From Gammaproteobacteria bacterium (GTDB taxonomy: Bacteria; Pseudomonadota; Gammaproteobacteria; Eutrophobiales; Eutrophobiaceae): 44,253 nucleotides of DNA. The stretch lies in the NCBI GenBank assembly GCA_028819495.1, contig JAPPLI010000029.1, positions 1 through 44,253 of the forward strand. Reading direction: 5' to 3'. Below are positions 1-7,290 of the stretch, piece after piece. Each line of letters begins with the position of its first letter. Position 1 is the first letter of the stretch. The notes beneath the pieces are model-generated. The model saw only the letters and a program-made list of their open reading frames with translations, had not been told where the DNA came from and ran no database searches. The translations under genes and the position numbers were made by a program.

Positions 1-277
1 CCATATCCCAGAACAGGTGGCGGATGCCGTTGCACAGGTGGTAATACAGCGAAAATACGAAACCGAAGATGACAACCCGGCCGTACCAGGCGGCGATATG
101 CCCGCTGATCACGGCGTATGTCTCTGCCCCCGCGGCAATGGCTACCAGCCAGAAGCTCAACAACACGGCGCCGGCGCTGAGCAACACGCCGGTGATACGG
201 TGCGTGAAGGACAGCACCGACGTCAGTTGGGGCCGGTACTGCAAAAACGGCGACAGCGGTGTCTGTGAATCAGCCAT
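1..277 (-). CDS. sdhC: Succinate dehydrogenase cytochrome b556 subunit (5' part)
   Basis: Membrane anchor subunit of succinate dehydrogenase (complex II), which helps bind heme b and ubiquinone in the inner membrane. Reading the minus strand from the ATG at 277 gives 92 codons beginning MADSQTPLSPFLQYRPQLTS, followed by FTHRITGVLLS and, near the window edge, HLCNGIRHLFWD. These match the family signatures, including the SxxHRxTG segment and the heme-ligand histidine region. Two hydrophobic stretches are visible; the last membrane helix lies beyond the left edge, so the gene is partial. The ATG at 277 follows a short GGGA. A TATAAT box lies about 25 bases upstream. The downstream genes sdhD/A/B are expected to the left but are not in view. 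Confidence 0.93.
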   Translation of the reverse strand, partial: MADSQTPLSPFLQYRPQLTSVLSFTHRITGVLLSAGAVLLSFWLVAIAAGAETYAVISGHIAAWYGRVVIFGFVFSLYYHLCNGIRHLFWDM

Positions 278-302
278 TCATTTCCCGTTGGAAAAGAGGC
301 GT

Positions 303-308
303 ATTATA
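303..308 (-). promoter_or_regulatory. Candidate -10 box of the sdh promoter
   Basis: The minus strand carries a perfect TATAAT here, 25 bases upstream of the sdhC ATG. That would give a leader of about 20 bases. No convincing -35 hexamer is seen at 16-18 bases, so the site may depend on an activator or be fortuitous. Confidence 0.4.
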
Positions 309-332
309 CCGAAACGATATTTTTCTTATGCA

Positions 333-1322
333 TCAATTCTCATCACCCTCTGCGCGCGCAAGATCAAACACGGTAAAGAGGGGCAGGTGGTCCGAATACG
401 TGTCAGCCCTGACATCAAAAAACGTTTCCTCTTCGACCGCCAGGCCGTCCAGCGCCCGGTTGTAAACGATGTGATCGATGGCGAACGGGTATTTCGGGTT
501 ATAGGGGCGCGGATGCTTAACCCCGTGCAGGGCCTTTTCCAGGTCGACGTACGTTCCGTTCCTGCCGCCCGATTCCAGCCGCAGCCACACTTCATCGCTC
601 AACTGGTCAAGCTGGCGGTTGAAATCACCGGCGATGATGAAATCCTGGCCCAGGCGGGCGCGGGCATTGATCCAGCCGGATAATGTCTCGACCTGCCCAT
701 GGAGCAGGCGGCAATGCGAACCGGCTTTCTTCCCGGTGACGGCCTGGTATGTGCATCCTGATTTAAGGTGAATGGAAAGCATGTGCAGCGGTTGCAGATC
801 GCCGCCTTCGGCAGCAACTGGTTCCAGAACGATATAGACACCCCAGCGGCCGGACTCGTGGGAGCCCTTCAGTTCCCTTACGTCGGGTTGCCGGACCGGC
901 TTCAGTCCCAGGCGAGCGGCAAGGTCCTTGCGGACGGCAAATCCCGTGCGCTGCATCAACCGGTCCCGGGCTATATCGTAGCATTCCGGGAATTCCCGCG
1001 TGGGCCGTTCCGAGATATGAATGTCATAGTCCGATGCGGGAAACACCCTTTGCGCCGCGCGCAGGTTTTCCACTTCCTGGAACGCTATCACGTCAGCGCC
1101 GGCCTGCCTGAGGTAACGCCTGATTGCCTTATAGTCGCCGGCTTCCCGCGGCCGGCAGCCCTGGTTGTCTTCAGCCGCGAGGTGTTCTATATTCCAGGCC
1201 GCCAGGGTTAGGGTCAGGTCGACAGCAACCCCTGTAACAGGCGCCCATATCAGCAAGAGCGCGATAATAAGCCGGCCTGAAATGTACAAAGCGTTGTAAA
1301 AGGAACAGTATGGGTGATGCAT
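333..1322 (-). CDS. Endonuclease/exonuclease/phosphatase family protein, exported
   Basis: A 329-residue protein of the DNase I-like EEP fold. Visible motifs are WNIEHL (N44), FQEVEN (E83), SIHLKSGC (H185), AGDFNR (D233, N235), AIDHIVYN (D283, H284) and SDHLPLF (D311, H312). These are the metal-binding and catalytic positions of the fold, so it should be an active phosphodiesterase or nuclease. A hydrophobic segment at residues 17-34 looks like a signal peptide, suggesting periplasmic or extracellular action. The substrate cannot be read from sequence: extracellular DNA, nucleotides and phospholipid head groups are all possible. The ATG at 1322 places the hydrophobic segment near the N-terminus. 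The gene is read towards sdhC, and the 55 bases between them hold the sdhC promoter. Confidence 0.85.
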   Translation of the reverse strand: MHHPYCSFYNALYISGRLIIALLLIWAPVTGVAVDLTLTLAAWNIEHLAAEDNQGCRPREAGDYKAIRRYLRQAGADVIAFQEVENLRAAQRVFPASDYDIHISERPTREFPECYDIARDRLMQRTGFAVRKDLAARLGLKPVRQPDVRELKGSHESGRWGVYIVLEPVAAEGGDLQPLHMLSIHLKSGCTYQAVTGKKAGSHCRLLHGQVETLSGWINARARLGQDFIIAGDFNRQLDQLSDEVWLRLESGGRNGTYVDLEKALHGVKHPRPYNPKYPFAIDHIVYNRALDGLAVEEETFFDVRADTYSDHLPLFTVFDLARAEGDEN

Positions 1323-1325
1323 TTA

Positions 1326-1484
<159 letters not shown>

Positions 1485-1573
1485 TCACTAATGTTAGCAA
1501 AATCTTCAGTATCCTGTTATAGTCAAAAGTCACCCACAGGAAGGCAATACAGCCTGTAAGCAGTCGAAAGGGA

Positions 1574-2032
1574 ATGCAAGAGAAAGGACTACCAGACGTA
1601 ACCGGCATGGAATTTCCACTGGAACTGCCGATATTCATTCCCTATCGCCCGTCGATGCGGGTCTGCCTGTTCAATACCCTGGCGCATGCCGGCGCCATTT
1701 TCTGCCTGGTCCTGGCGGATCTCCCGCACCTGGTGACTGCCCTGACCGGGGCCGGCGTCCTGGCGCACTGCGGTTTTTACCTGAAACGGTTCTTCTCACC
1801 GGAGAATATCTGTTTCAAGCTGGACGGGGAAGACCGCTGGCAGTTGCTGCGGCCCGGGCGCGCAGCCGTCGACCTGGAGTTGCTGCCCGGCGCGCTGGTG
1901 CACCCGAAGATTGTGGTCCTGTGCTTCAGGGAACCCGGCGGCCGCACCCGTTCCTGCGTGCTGACCCGCGATAACCTGGACGCACAGACCCTGAGACGGT
2001 TACGGGTGAGGTTGCGCTGGCCTTATAAATAA
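1574..2032 (+). CDS. YgfX-like small membrane protein
   Basis: A 152-residue protein with basic and aromatic residues before two adjacent hydrophobic segments (about residues 33-65), then a soluble beta-rich C-terminal part ending in LRRLRVRLRWPYK. This architecture and the terminal Arg-rich LRxRLRW motif resemble the YgfX/CptA family, which in gammaproteobacteria is usually encoded with SdhE, the factor that flavinylates succinate dehydrogenase. Here sdhC is nearby but no SdhE-like gene is visible. The start at 1574 has AAGGG a few bases upstream; an ATG at 1607 is an alternative. Family assignment is by pattern only and the sequence is divergent. Confidence 0.55.
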   Translation: MQEKGLPDVTGMEFPLELPIFIPYRPSMRVCLFNTLAHAGAIFCLVLADLPHLVTALTGAGVLAHCGFYLKRFFSPENICFKLDGEDRWQLLRPGRAAVDLELLPGALVHPKIVVLCFREPGGRTRSCVLTRDNLDAQTLRRLRVRLRWPYK

Positions 2033-2113
2033 CATTACCCTGAGAACGAACGGAAGGAATCAATTCTTTCATGTAGAATCCTTATGGATTGCGCCACCTG
2101 GAGGACATGAACA

Positions 2114-2614
2114 ATGGGTATGCTTGGTTTGACGCTGATTTTTGTCGGGGCAGTGCTATTCATCAACGGGATGGGCGGGCTAAAACGCGCCGATGACCGC
2201 TCAATGGCTGTGTTCAATTTTCTGGCGGGATTTCTGTTCCTGTTTGCCGCCCTGTTGAGCCTGGCGCGCGCCGAGGCCACCCAGGATTATTACGGGGTGG
2301 CGGGAATCCTGCTGTTCGCGTTCACCTACCTCTATATCGCAGCGAGTCTCTGGTTTGATCTCGACCTGCGCGGCCTGGGTTGGTACTGTTTCTTTGTTGC
2401 GCTGACGACCATTCCCTATTTCACGCTCAACTACCAGGCCGGAGAATACCGTCTCGGCACCATGTGGCTGGCCTGGGGCGCGTTGTGGTACATGTTCTAC
2501 CTGGCCTACGTGCCGGGCAAGAACTTCGGCAAGGCGCTGCCTTATGCCACGATTGCCATTGCCATCTTCACCGGCTGGATACCGGGTCTGCTGATGCTTA
2601 CCGGGAATTGGTAG
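2114..2614 (+). CDS. AmiS/UreI family transporter
   Basis: A 166-residue integral membrane protein with six predicted hydrophobic segments and the N-terminal LGLTLIFVGAVLFINGMGGL typical of the AmiS/UreI family. Known members are inner-membrane channels for urea or short-chain amides and usually sit beside urease or amidase genes. Other family-like features are FAFTYLYIAASLWFDLDLRG and GWYCFFVAL in the middle, and GWIPGLLML at the C-terminus. No urease, amidase or nitrogen-regulatory gene is near, so the substrate is unknown. The ATG at 2114 gives a membrane segment from residue 3 onward. It is followed by a palindromic repeat and a gene read from the opposite side. Confidence 0.85.
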   Translation: MGMLGLTLIFVGAVLFINGMGGLKRADDRSMAVFNFLAGFLFLFAALLSLARAEATQDYYGVAGILLFAFTYLYIAASLWFDLDLRGLGWYCFFVALTTIPYFTLNYQAGEYRLGTMWLAWGALWYMFYLAYVPGKNFGKALPYATIAIAIFTGWIPGLLMLTGNW

Positions 2615-2633
2615 GTATGTGTTGGAGATATAT

Positions 2634-2674
2634 GGGGTCAGAGTAAAAATTCTGACGACACTTACTCTGACCCC
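2634..2674. repeat. GGGGTCAGAGTAA palindromic repeat, copy 1
   Basis: A 41-base element with inverted 13-base arms: GGGGTCAGAGTAA at 2634-2646 and TTACTCTGACCCC at 2662-2674. It is identical over 41 bases to the copy at 6324-6364. It lies between two convergent genes, and the right arm encodes the last residues and the stop codon of the squalene-synthase-like gene. The form resembles REP-type palindromes mobilised by IS200-like REP-associated transposases; no such transposase is in the window. Confidence 0.9.
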
Positions 2675-3504
2675 GGATTACGGGACGTTCGCCAGGCTAT
2701 CCAGAGTTTGCGGATAGGGGTGAGGGAGATGCGGCTGTGGGTGATCGGCTTACCGGCGCTACGGTATTCACGGCACAAGGCGCCCAGGATTTTCAGCAGG
2801 GTGATGGAGAACAACGGGGCGTCTGCGTTTTTTTCCTGTAAGGCACTCAAGAAATTACCGATATCATTGTGCAGCCGGTCGAACAGGTCGGTGAAGAAGC
2901 CTGACGTGGTCGCACCGGCATCGGGCCGAATGACGGTTTCAAGGTCGAGATTGTGGCTTGCAAGCAGGTCGGCCGGGAGGACGTTCAGGCCCAGTCCGGC
3001 GAAGTGCCTGACATGGTGCAGCAGTTCGAATGCGCCGTGGCAGGCGCCGGCTCCTGCCAGGGCAGTCAGTGTATCCGGGTCTGAGCAGCCGCAGGCCCGA
3101 CCTGCCGTTTTCCAGATTTGACCGGAGGCGGCGTCGTGGCGCGTCAGCCAGGACTGGTAATTGTCGCTCTCCGGGGTATCAAGGAACTGTGACATCGCCG
3201 CAATGCCGCCCATCAGCTCCTGTTGAGAGAGGTAGTCCGCATTATCGATTTGAGACAATTCCCGGGTAACAGGATGTCTTGCCTCTCCGGAAAACAGCCT
3301 GCCGATCTCCTCGAACCACCAGTACAGGGTTACCCGCGCCGCACCGGGGTCCGATGATTCGCAGACTACTTCATTCAATTCATGATGGAAGGCAAACAGG
3401 GCGTGCAGTATGCGCCTGGTCTGCGCATCGTGGTACAAGGTGGAGTAATACAGGTTGGAGCCGGCAGGAGCGGCCTTGTTGCTGCAGTAATCTTCCGGCG
3501 TCAT
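2662..3504 (-). CDS. Squalene/phytoene synthase-fold protein
   Basis: A 280-residue protein whose N-terminal half (PAGSNLYYSTLYHDAQTRRI, LHALFAFHHELNEVV, then TLYWWFEEI) matches the squalene/phytoene synthase superfamily. True synthases have an Asp-rich DxxxD motif; here the equivalent is HELNE (residues 41-45), and the second Asp-rich motif is represented only by HNDIGNFLSAL. It may therefore be a non-catalytic relative, like the complex I assembly factor NDUFAF6, rather than a terpenoid synthase; no other carotenoid or hopanoid gene is near. The start overlaps the end of mupP by four bases, suggesting co-transcription after ubiG-mupP. The last residues (GSE, stop) come from the repeat at 2634-2674. 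Confidence 0.75.
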   Translation of the reverse strand: MTPEDYCSNKAAPAGSNLYYSTLYHDAQTRRILHALFAFHHELNEVVCESSDPGAARVTLYWWFEEIGRLFSGEARHPVTRELSQIDNADYLSQQELMGGIAAMSQFLDTPESDNYQSWLTRHDAASGQIWKTAGRACGCSDPDTLTALAGAGACHGAFELLHHVRHFAGLGLNVLPADLLASHNLDLETVIRPDAGATTSGFFTDLFDRLHNDIGNFLSALQEKNADAPLFSITLLKILGALCREYRSAGKPITHSRISLTPIRKLWIAWRTSRNPGSE

Positions 3505-4172
3505 CTGCCGCCGGCCCTGATCCAGGGCAGGATGTCTTCCGGACTGTCGATGAAGCCGTCCGCGCCCCAGTTCCCGGGGTCCTCGGTCGAAACGATGTAG
3601 CCGTAAGAAGCCACCAGGGTTGCCATGCCGGCGCTTGTCCCTGCTGCAACATCGCGCCTGTCGTCGCCTATGTACACGGTCTCGCGCGGCTCACACTGCA
3701 ACAGTTTACAGGCATGGAGCAGCGGGGCAGGGTGCGGTTTGCGGTGTTCCAGCGTGTCGCCGGAGACGATACATGGGGTACGCGTATCCAGTTGCAACGC
3801 CTGCATCAGCGGATCGGTCAACCAGGCGGGTTTATTGGTGACGATACCCCAGGACACGCCGGTTTGTTCAAGCCTGTCCAGCACCAGTTCCATTCCGGGA
3901 AACAGGCGGCTGTGCGTGGAGAGGTTGTCCCGGTAGATGGCCAGGAACTCGTTACGCACCGGGGTGAATTCCGGGTCGGATTCATCCAGCCTGAATCCCA
4001 GTTTCACCAATGCTACGCCACCCAGGGAAACGCTTGGGCGTATCATTTCGAAGGGCAGCGGTTCCCTGCCGCGCTTGACCAGGGTCCGGTTCAGCGCGAA
4101 AGCCAGGTCGGGGGCGGTGTCCACCAGGGTCCCGTCCAGGTCGAACAGGACGTGTTTGATATTGTTGTGCAT
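3501..4172 (-). CDS. mupP: HAD phosphatase, MupP/Gph type
   Basis: A 223-residue haloacid dehalogenase-superfamily phosphatase. Motif I is FDLDGT (nucleophile D11, general acid D13), motif II lies in GIVTNKP (109-115), motif III is RKPHP (K145) and motif IV is YIGDDRRD (D170/D171). The cap lies between residues 20 and 90. VTNKP, ASYGYI and NWGADGFID resemble MupP, the N-acetylmuramic acid 6-phosphate phosphatase of the cell-wall recycling route in Pseudomonas, which is also encoded directly after ubiG. A phosphoglycolate phosphatase (gph) role is the main alternative and the families are hard to separate by eye. It starts 18 bases after the ubiG stop and overlaps the next gene by four bases. 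Confidence 0.85.
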   Translation of the reverse strand: MHNNIKHVLFDLDGTLVDTAPDLAFALNRTLVKRGREPLPFEMIRPSVSLGGVALVKLGFRLDESDPEFTPVRNEFLAIYRDNLSTHSRLFPGMELVLDRLEQTGVSWGIVTNKPAWLTDPLMQALQLDTRTPCIVSGDTLEHRKPHPAPLLHACKLLQCEPRETVYIGDDRRDVAAGTSAGMATLVASYGYIVSTEDPGNWGADGFIDSPEDILPWIRAGGR

Positions 4173-4190
4173 GCGCCTGTTCGTTGATGA

Positions 4191-4901
4191 TTAACCGGCA
4201 AGCCGTGCGTGGAGCAGGTAGTTGATACCGGGGTCGTCGATCAGTGCACAGTACCTGAGGCCGGGGACGTAAAGCATTCCCCTGATGTCAAGTACGTCGA
4301 AATTGGCATTGCGCAGCCAGCGTTTCAGTTCGGATGGGCGAATGAAGCCGGCGTAGTCGTGCGTACCTTCCGGCAGCAGTCCAAACAGGCGTTCGGCGCC
4401 GATAACGGCGCCGAGGTAGGACTTCAGGTTGCGGTTGATGGTCGCCAGGAACAGGTGGCCGCCGGGAGTCAATACCCGGGCGCAGGCTTGCAGCAGTTCC
4501 TCAGGGTCCGGTACATGTTCCAGCAGTTCCATACAGGTGAGTACGTCGAAACAGCCGGCATTGCCTGCGGCGAAGCCTTCCAGGCTTGCGGCAGTGTATT
4601 CTATCTCCAGGCCGTTTTCCTGCGCATGCCGGGCAGCCACCCGGATGACTGCCTCGCCGGCATCCAGCCCCCGTACCGTTGCGCCGAGGAGCGCCAGGGA
4701 CTCCGTCAGGATGCCGCCGCCGCAGCCGACGTCGAGCACGCGCCTGCTGTCCAGCGTTACGTTATCGCTGATATAGGCCAGGCGCACCGGGTTGATATCG
4801 TGCAGGGCTTTCATGGGACCTGCGGCGTCCCACCAGTCATGGGCAAGGCGTTCGAATTTTTCAACCTCGTCCGGGTTGATATTTTCGTGGTAGTGATTCA
4901 T
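4191..4901 (-). CDS. ubiG: Ubiquinone biosynthesis O-methyltransferase
   Basis: SAM-dependent methyltransferase that performs both O-methylation steps of ubiquinone synthesis at the inner-membrane face. The 236-residue product starts MNHYHENINPDEVEKFERLA and contains WWD, PLHDINPVRL-like and RVLDVGCGGGILTE (SAM-binding motif I, about residues 54-67), then CMELLEHVPDP and the RPSEL region, all diagnostic of UbiG. I chose the ATG at 4901; an upstream TTG at 4910 would add three residues. The gene leads a probable operon with mupP and the squalene-synthase-like gene. A long palindromic repeat begins 16 bases upstream, so the promoter must lie in or beyond it. Confidence 0.95.
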   Translation of the reverse strand: MNHYHENINPDEVEKFERLAHDWWDAAGPMKALHDINPVRLAYISDNVTLDSRRVLDVGCGGGILTESLALLGATVRGLDAGEAVIRVAARHAQENGLEIEYTAASLEGFAAGNAGCFDVLTCMELLEHVPDPEELLQACARVLTPGGHLFLATINRNLKSYLGAVIGAERLFGLLPEGTHDYAGFIRPSELKRWLRNANFDVLDIRGMLYVPGLRYCALIDDPGINYLLHARLAG

Positions 4902-4916
4902 GGAGAACAAATGGGT

Positions 4917-4983
4917 GGGGTCAGAGTAAAATCACCACCGGCCTTGCTGTTGCCAACATTATTGGTGATTTTACTCTGACCCC
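4917..4983. repeat. GGGGTCAGAGTAA palindromic repeat, copy 2 (long-arm form)
   Basis: Perfect 21-base inverted arms at 4917-4937 and 4963-4983 around a 25-base loop. The outer 15 bases match the arms of the other copies, and the arms extend inward through ATCACCA. This is the only copy between divergent genes (ubiG and the methyltransferase), so it probably lies in the leader or promoter region of one or both. Confidence 0.9.
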
Positions 4984-5084
4984 GGAATTCGGCGGGAACT
5001 ACTGCGGTGGGGGTTGTCATATTGCTTAGTTTAAAATAACCTAATATGCGATGTTAACGTAGAACAAAGAAGGTGTAGTGAACA

Positions 5085-6308
5085 ATGGCGTCTATTCTAG
5101 ATGATCGTGCCGGCAAGCCACAAGACGTTCAGGGAAACGCGCAAGTGACGGAAGGCAATATAATAAAATCAGCGCAGGGCAATGAAGCCCGTCTGCTGAA
5201 GATTATCTCCAGGGGTTTCCGGGGAGCCGCAGTCAGTTTTGACATGGTTCTTCAGGATGGGAGTGAACACCGGATTGGTACCGGCACCCCGCGTTTCAAA
5301 CTACGCATGACCCATCCCAGAGGTCTGCGAGCCATTGCATCTTTTGATGAAGGGGTAATCGCCAATGCCTATATTGACGGCTGGTTTGACGTCGAGGGTG
5401 ATATCATTGAAATGTACGATCTGCGCGAGAAACTACAGGACCGGCACCGGTTCAGGTGGATCTGGCGTTTCATCGCACCGGTGCTGCTGGGTCAAGTCAG
5501 GGTCAACAAGGCGGCCATCAGCCGTCATTACGAGCGGGACCATTCGTTCTACCTGTCGTTCCTGGACGAAGAGTTCCGATGTTACACCCAGGGCATATTC
5601 GAGTCGGATAACGAACCGCTCTCGACAGCGATACGGCGGAAAATGGACTTTATCCTGGAACGATGCAAGATGAAGCCCGGTAGCGAAGTGCTGGACGTCG
5701 GTGTAGGCTGGGGTTCGTTTGCGGAGTACGCGGCGCGCAAGGGCGTCAAGGTAACAGGCCTTACCATAGCAAAGCAGTCTCTGAAGTTCATGCAGCAACT
5801 GACCAGCGAGCAGAACCTCCCAATCACTACCAAGTTAATGGATGTGCTCGAGTACAGACCCAAAAAGCAGTTCGATGCCATTGCCATCCTGGGAGTGATG
5901 GAGCACCTGCCCAACTACACCGATGTGCTTGCCTGTTTTGACCGCTTGCTCAAGCCCGGCGGTTACGTGTTCCTCGATGCCAGCGCAGAACTGCGGAAGT
6001 ATGAGAAATCATCCTTTATTACGCAACACATCTATCCCGGCAACCATTCTTTCTTCGTTCTGCACGACTTCCTTAAATCATTGGCGTCGATGCCGTTTGA
6101 CCTGAAGGGGGTATGGGATGACCGGCACAGTTATTACCTGACCTTTGTCCACTGGGCTAAACGTTTCGATGCCAACCGGGATTTCATCATCGAGAAATTC
6201 GGCGGCGCAGATTACCGGCGCTTCCGGCTGTACCTGTGGGGGGCGGCAAACTGCTTCCTTACTAACCGCCTGCAGTGCTACCGCGTGGTGCTGCAGAAGC
6301 ATGCGTAA
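5085..6308 (+). CDS. Cyclopropane-fatty-acid-synthase-like methyltransferase
   Basis: A 407-residue SAM-dependent methyltransferase of the CFA synthase family, which modifies double bonds of membrane phospholipid acyl chains. Seen: HYERDHSFYLSFLDEEF (148-164, matching HYDxGNDFYxLfLD), EVLDVGVGWGSFAEYAA (SAM site, 201-217), GVMEHLPNY (E273) and FITQHIYPGN (H315). The bicarbonate-coordinating cysteine of characterised synthases (context YSCGY) is replaced: the aligned segment is CYTQG, with glutamine at 169. The product may be a methylated rather than cyclopropane acyl chain, or bicarbonate may be held differently. The start has AAGAAGG 12 bases upstream. The gene is followed by a repeat and a convergent gene. 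Confidence 0.85.
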   Translation: MASILDDRAGKPQDVQGNAQVTEGNIIKSAQGNEARLLKIISRGFRGAAVSFDMVLQDGSEHRIGTGTPRFKLRMTHPRGLRAIASFDEGVIANAYIDGWFDVEGDIIEMYDLREKLQDRHRFRWIWRFIAPVLLGQVRVNKAAISRHYERDHSFYLSFLDEEFRCYTQGIFESDNEPLSTAIRRKMDFILERCKMKPGSEVLDVGVGWGSFAEYAARKGVKVTGLTIAKQSLKFMQQLTSEQNLPITTKLMDVLEYRPKKQFDAIAILGVMEHLPNYTDVLACFDRLLKPGGYVFLDASAELRKYEKSSFITQHIYPGNHSFFVLHDFLKSLASMPFDLKGVWDDRHSYYLTFVHWAKRFDANRDFIIEKFGGADYRRFRLYLWGAANCFLTNRLQCYRVVLQKHA

Positions 6309-6323
6309 AACCCCGTGATAGAT

Positions 6324-6364
6324 GGGGTCAGAGTAAAAATTCTGACGACACTTACTCTGACCCC
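6324..6364. repeat. GGGGTCAGAGTAA palindromic repeat, copy 3
   Basis: Identical over 41 bases to the copy at 2634-2674. It lies between the convergent methyltransferase and glutathione S-transferase genes, and its right arm supplies the last codons and stop of the transferase gene. Confidence 0.9.
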
Positions 6365-7020
6365 TTAATTCCCTGCAGCAGGATACCGCCCCGTTTTTTG
6401 AACCGTTCCGTCGCCAGTTCGGTGAAGCGGTCGATGATGCTGCCCTGCACCGACGGGCGCTCCAGGATGGCATCGCTCCAGGCAAGCACCCGGCCGCAGT
6501 CAGGTGGGATAATGTCATCTATCACCTGTTTCAACAGGTATTCTATGCGGATGAACACGGGCGCGTAGGCCGCATCGATAAGCGAGAAGTCCGCGCCGTT
6601 GAAGAAGGGGGCGGCGTCAAGGTTCCTGTCCAGGAACCCGAATTTATCCCGTAATGCCTGGAGGGAATCGTCCAGCACCTTGTTGTCCTGCGTAATCAGC
6701 ATCCTGAACGACAGGTTGGACAGTTCCGAGCCGAATTCGATCCAGGCCCGGTTCGCCGCTTTTTCCAGCGGGTCCCCGGGGTGCATGGACGGGGGGGTGA
6801 TTTCATCCAGGTATTCGTTGATGACCGCCGATTCGAACAGGATGTTGCCGTTGATGCGCAGCACCGGCACTTTCCCCAGGGGCGAGATTTGTAAAAACCA
6901 GTCCGGCTTGTTCGCCAGGTCGATGTTGGTGCGCTTGAACGGAATGTTCTTTTCCAGCAGGGTGATGACGGAACGCTGCACAAACGGGCACAGGTCAAAA
7001 CTGATCAGTTCTATATCCAT
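6352..7020 (-). CDS. Glutathione S-transferase family protein
   Basis: A 222-residue cytosolic GST-fold protein. The N-terminal thioredoxin-like domain shows CPFVQR (Cys11, the usual catalytic position of the omega/SspA-like group), KVPVLRING (50-58) with the cis-proline, and ESAVINEYLDE (63-73) for glutathione gamma-Glu binding; the rest is the all-helical domain. The substrate is unknown; detoxification of electrophiles or a regulatory SspA-like role are possible, and glutathione-dependent aromatic chemistry would fit other genes in the window. The ATG at 7020 lies only three bases from the hairpin array at 7023-7169. The C-terminal GSE and the stop are encoded by the repeat at 6324-6364, so the original end has been replaced. 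Confidence 0.88.
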   Translation of the reverse strand: MDIELISFDLCPFVQRSVITLLEKNIPFKRTNIDLANKPDWFLQISPLGKVPVLRINGNILFESAVINEYLDEITPPSMHPGDPLEKAANRAWIEFGSELSNLSFRMLITQDNKVLDDSLQALRDKFGFLDRNLDAAPFFNGADFSLIDAAYAPVFIRIEYLLKQVIDDIIPPDCGRVLAWSDAILERPSVQGSIIDRFTELATERFKKRGGILLQGIKGSE

Positions 7021-7022
7021 AG

Positions 7023-7169
7023 GGAACCTCTGATTAGGTCAGAGGTTCCTACGATACAAGGATGTATCGTCAAATTCAATGACGATAAGTCATTGAATTT
7101 GTGAGCAACACAAAAATCGCATTTTTGTGTTGCGTGCTCTGGCAAGTCCAGGATGGACTTGTTCAGAGC
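7023..7169. repeat. Five-hairpin structured array, copy A
   Basis: Five consecutive near-perfect inverted repeats: 7023-7049 (11-bp stem, loop TTAGG), 7051-7070 (8 bp, loop AGGA), 7071-7101 (13 bp, loop GATAA), 7105-7133 (13 bp, loop CGC) and 7136-7169 (8 bp plus an outer 6 bp, loop GGA). They are followed by TTCC. The array fills most of the gap between the divergent transferase and dUTPase-like genes. The same five-hairpin order, with similar loops but different stems, recurs at 26579-26723. Confidence 0.9.
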
Positions 7170-7290
7170 TTCCATAGTTATAAAGTGTGTACGGTGATGG
7201 TTAAAACGGCAATAATAGCGGGGTTTATACTGAACGCCATTATAACGTACCTCAGAACAGACTTGACGACAAAAACACGGGACGCTTGCC

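Noticed and set aside
4917-4983. Simple terminator for ubiG
   Set aside because: The palindrome is upstream of the ubiG start and between divergent genes, and it belongs to the dispersed repeat family, so a termination role is not supported.
7023-7169. CRISPR array
   Set aside because: The repeats are inverted rather than direct, unequal in sequence and without spacers; no cas gene is present.
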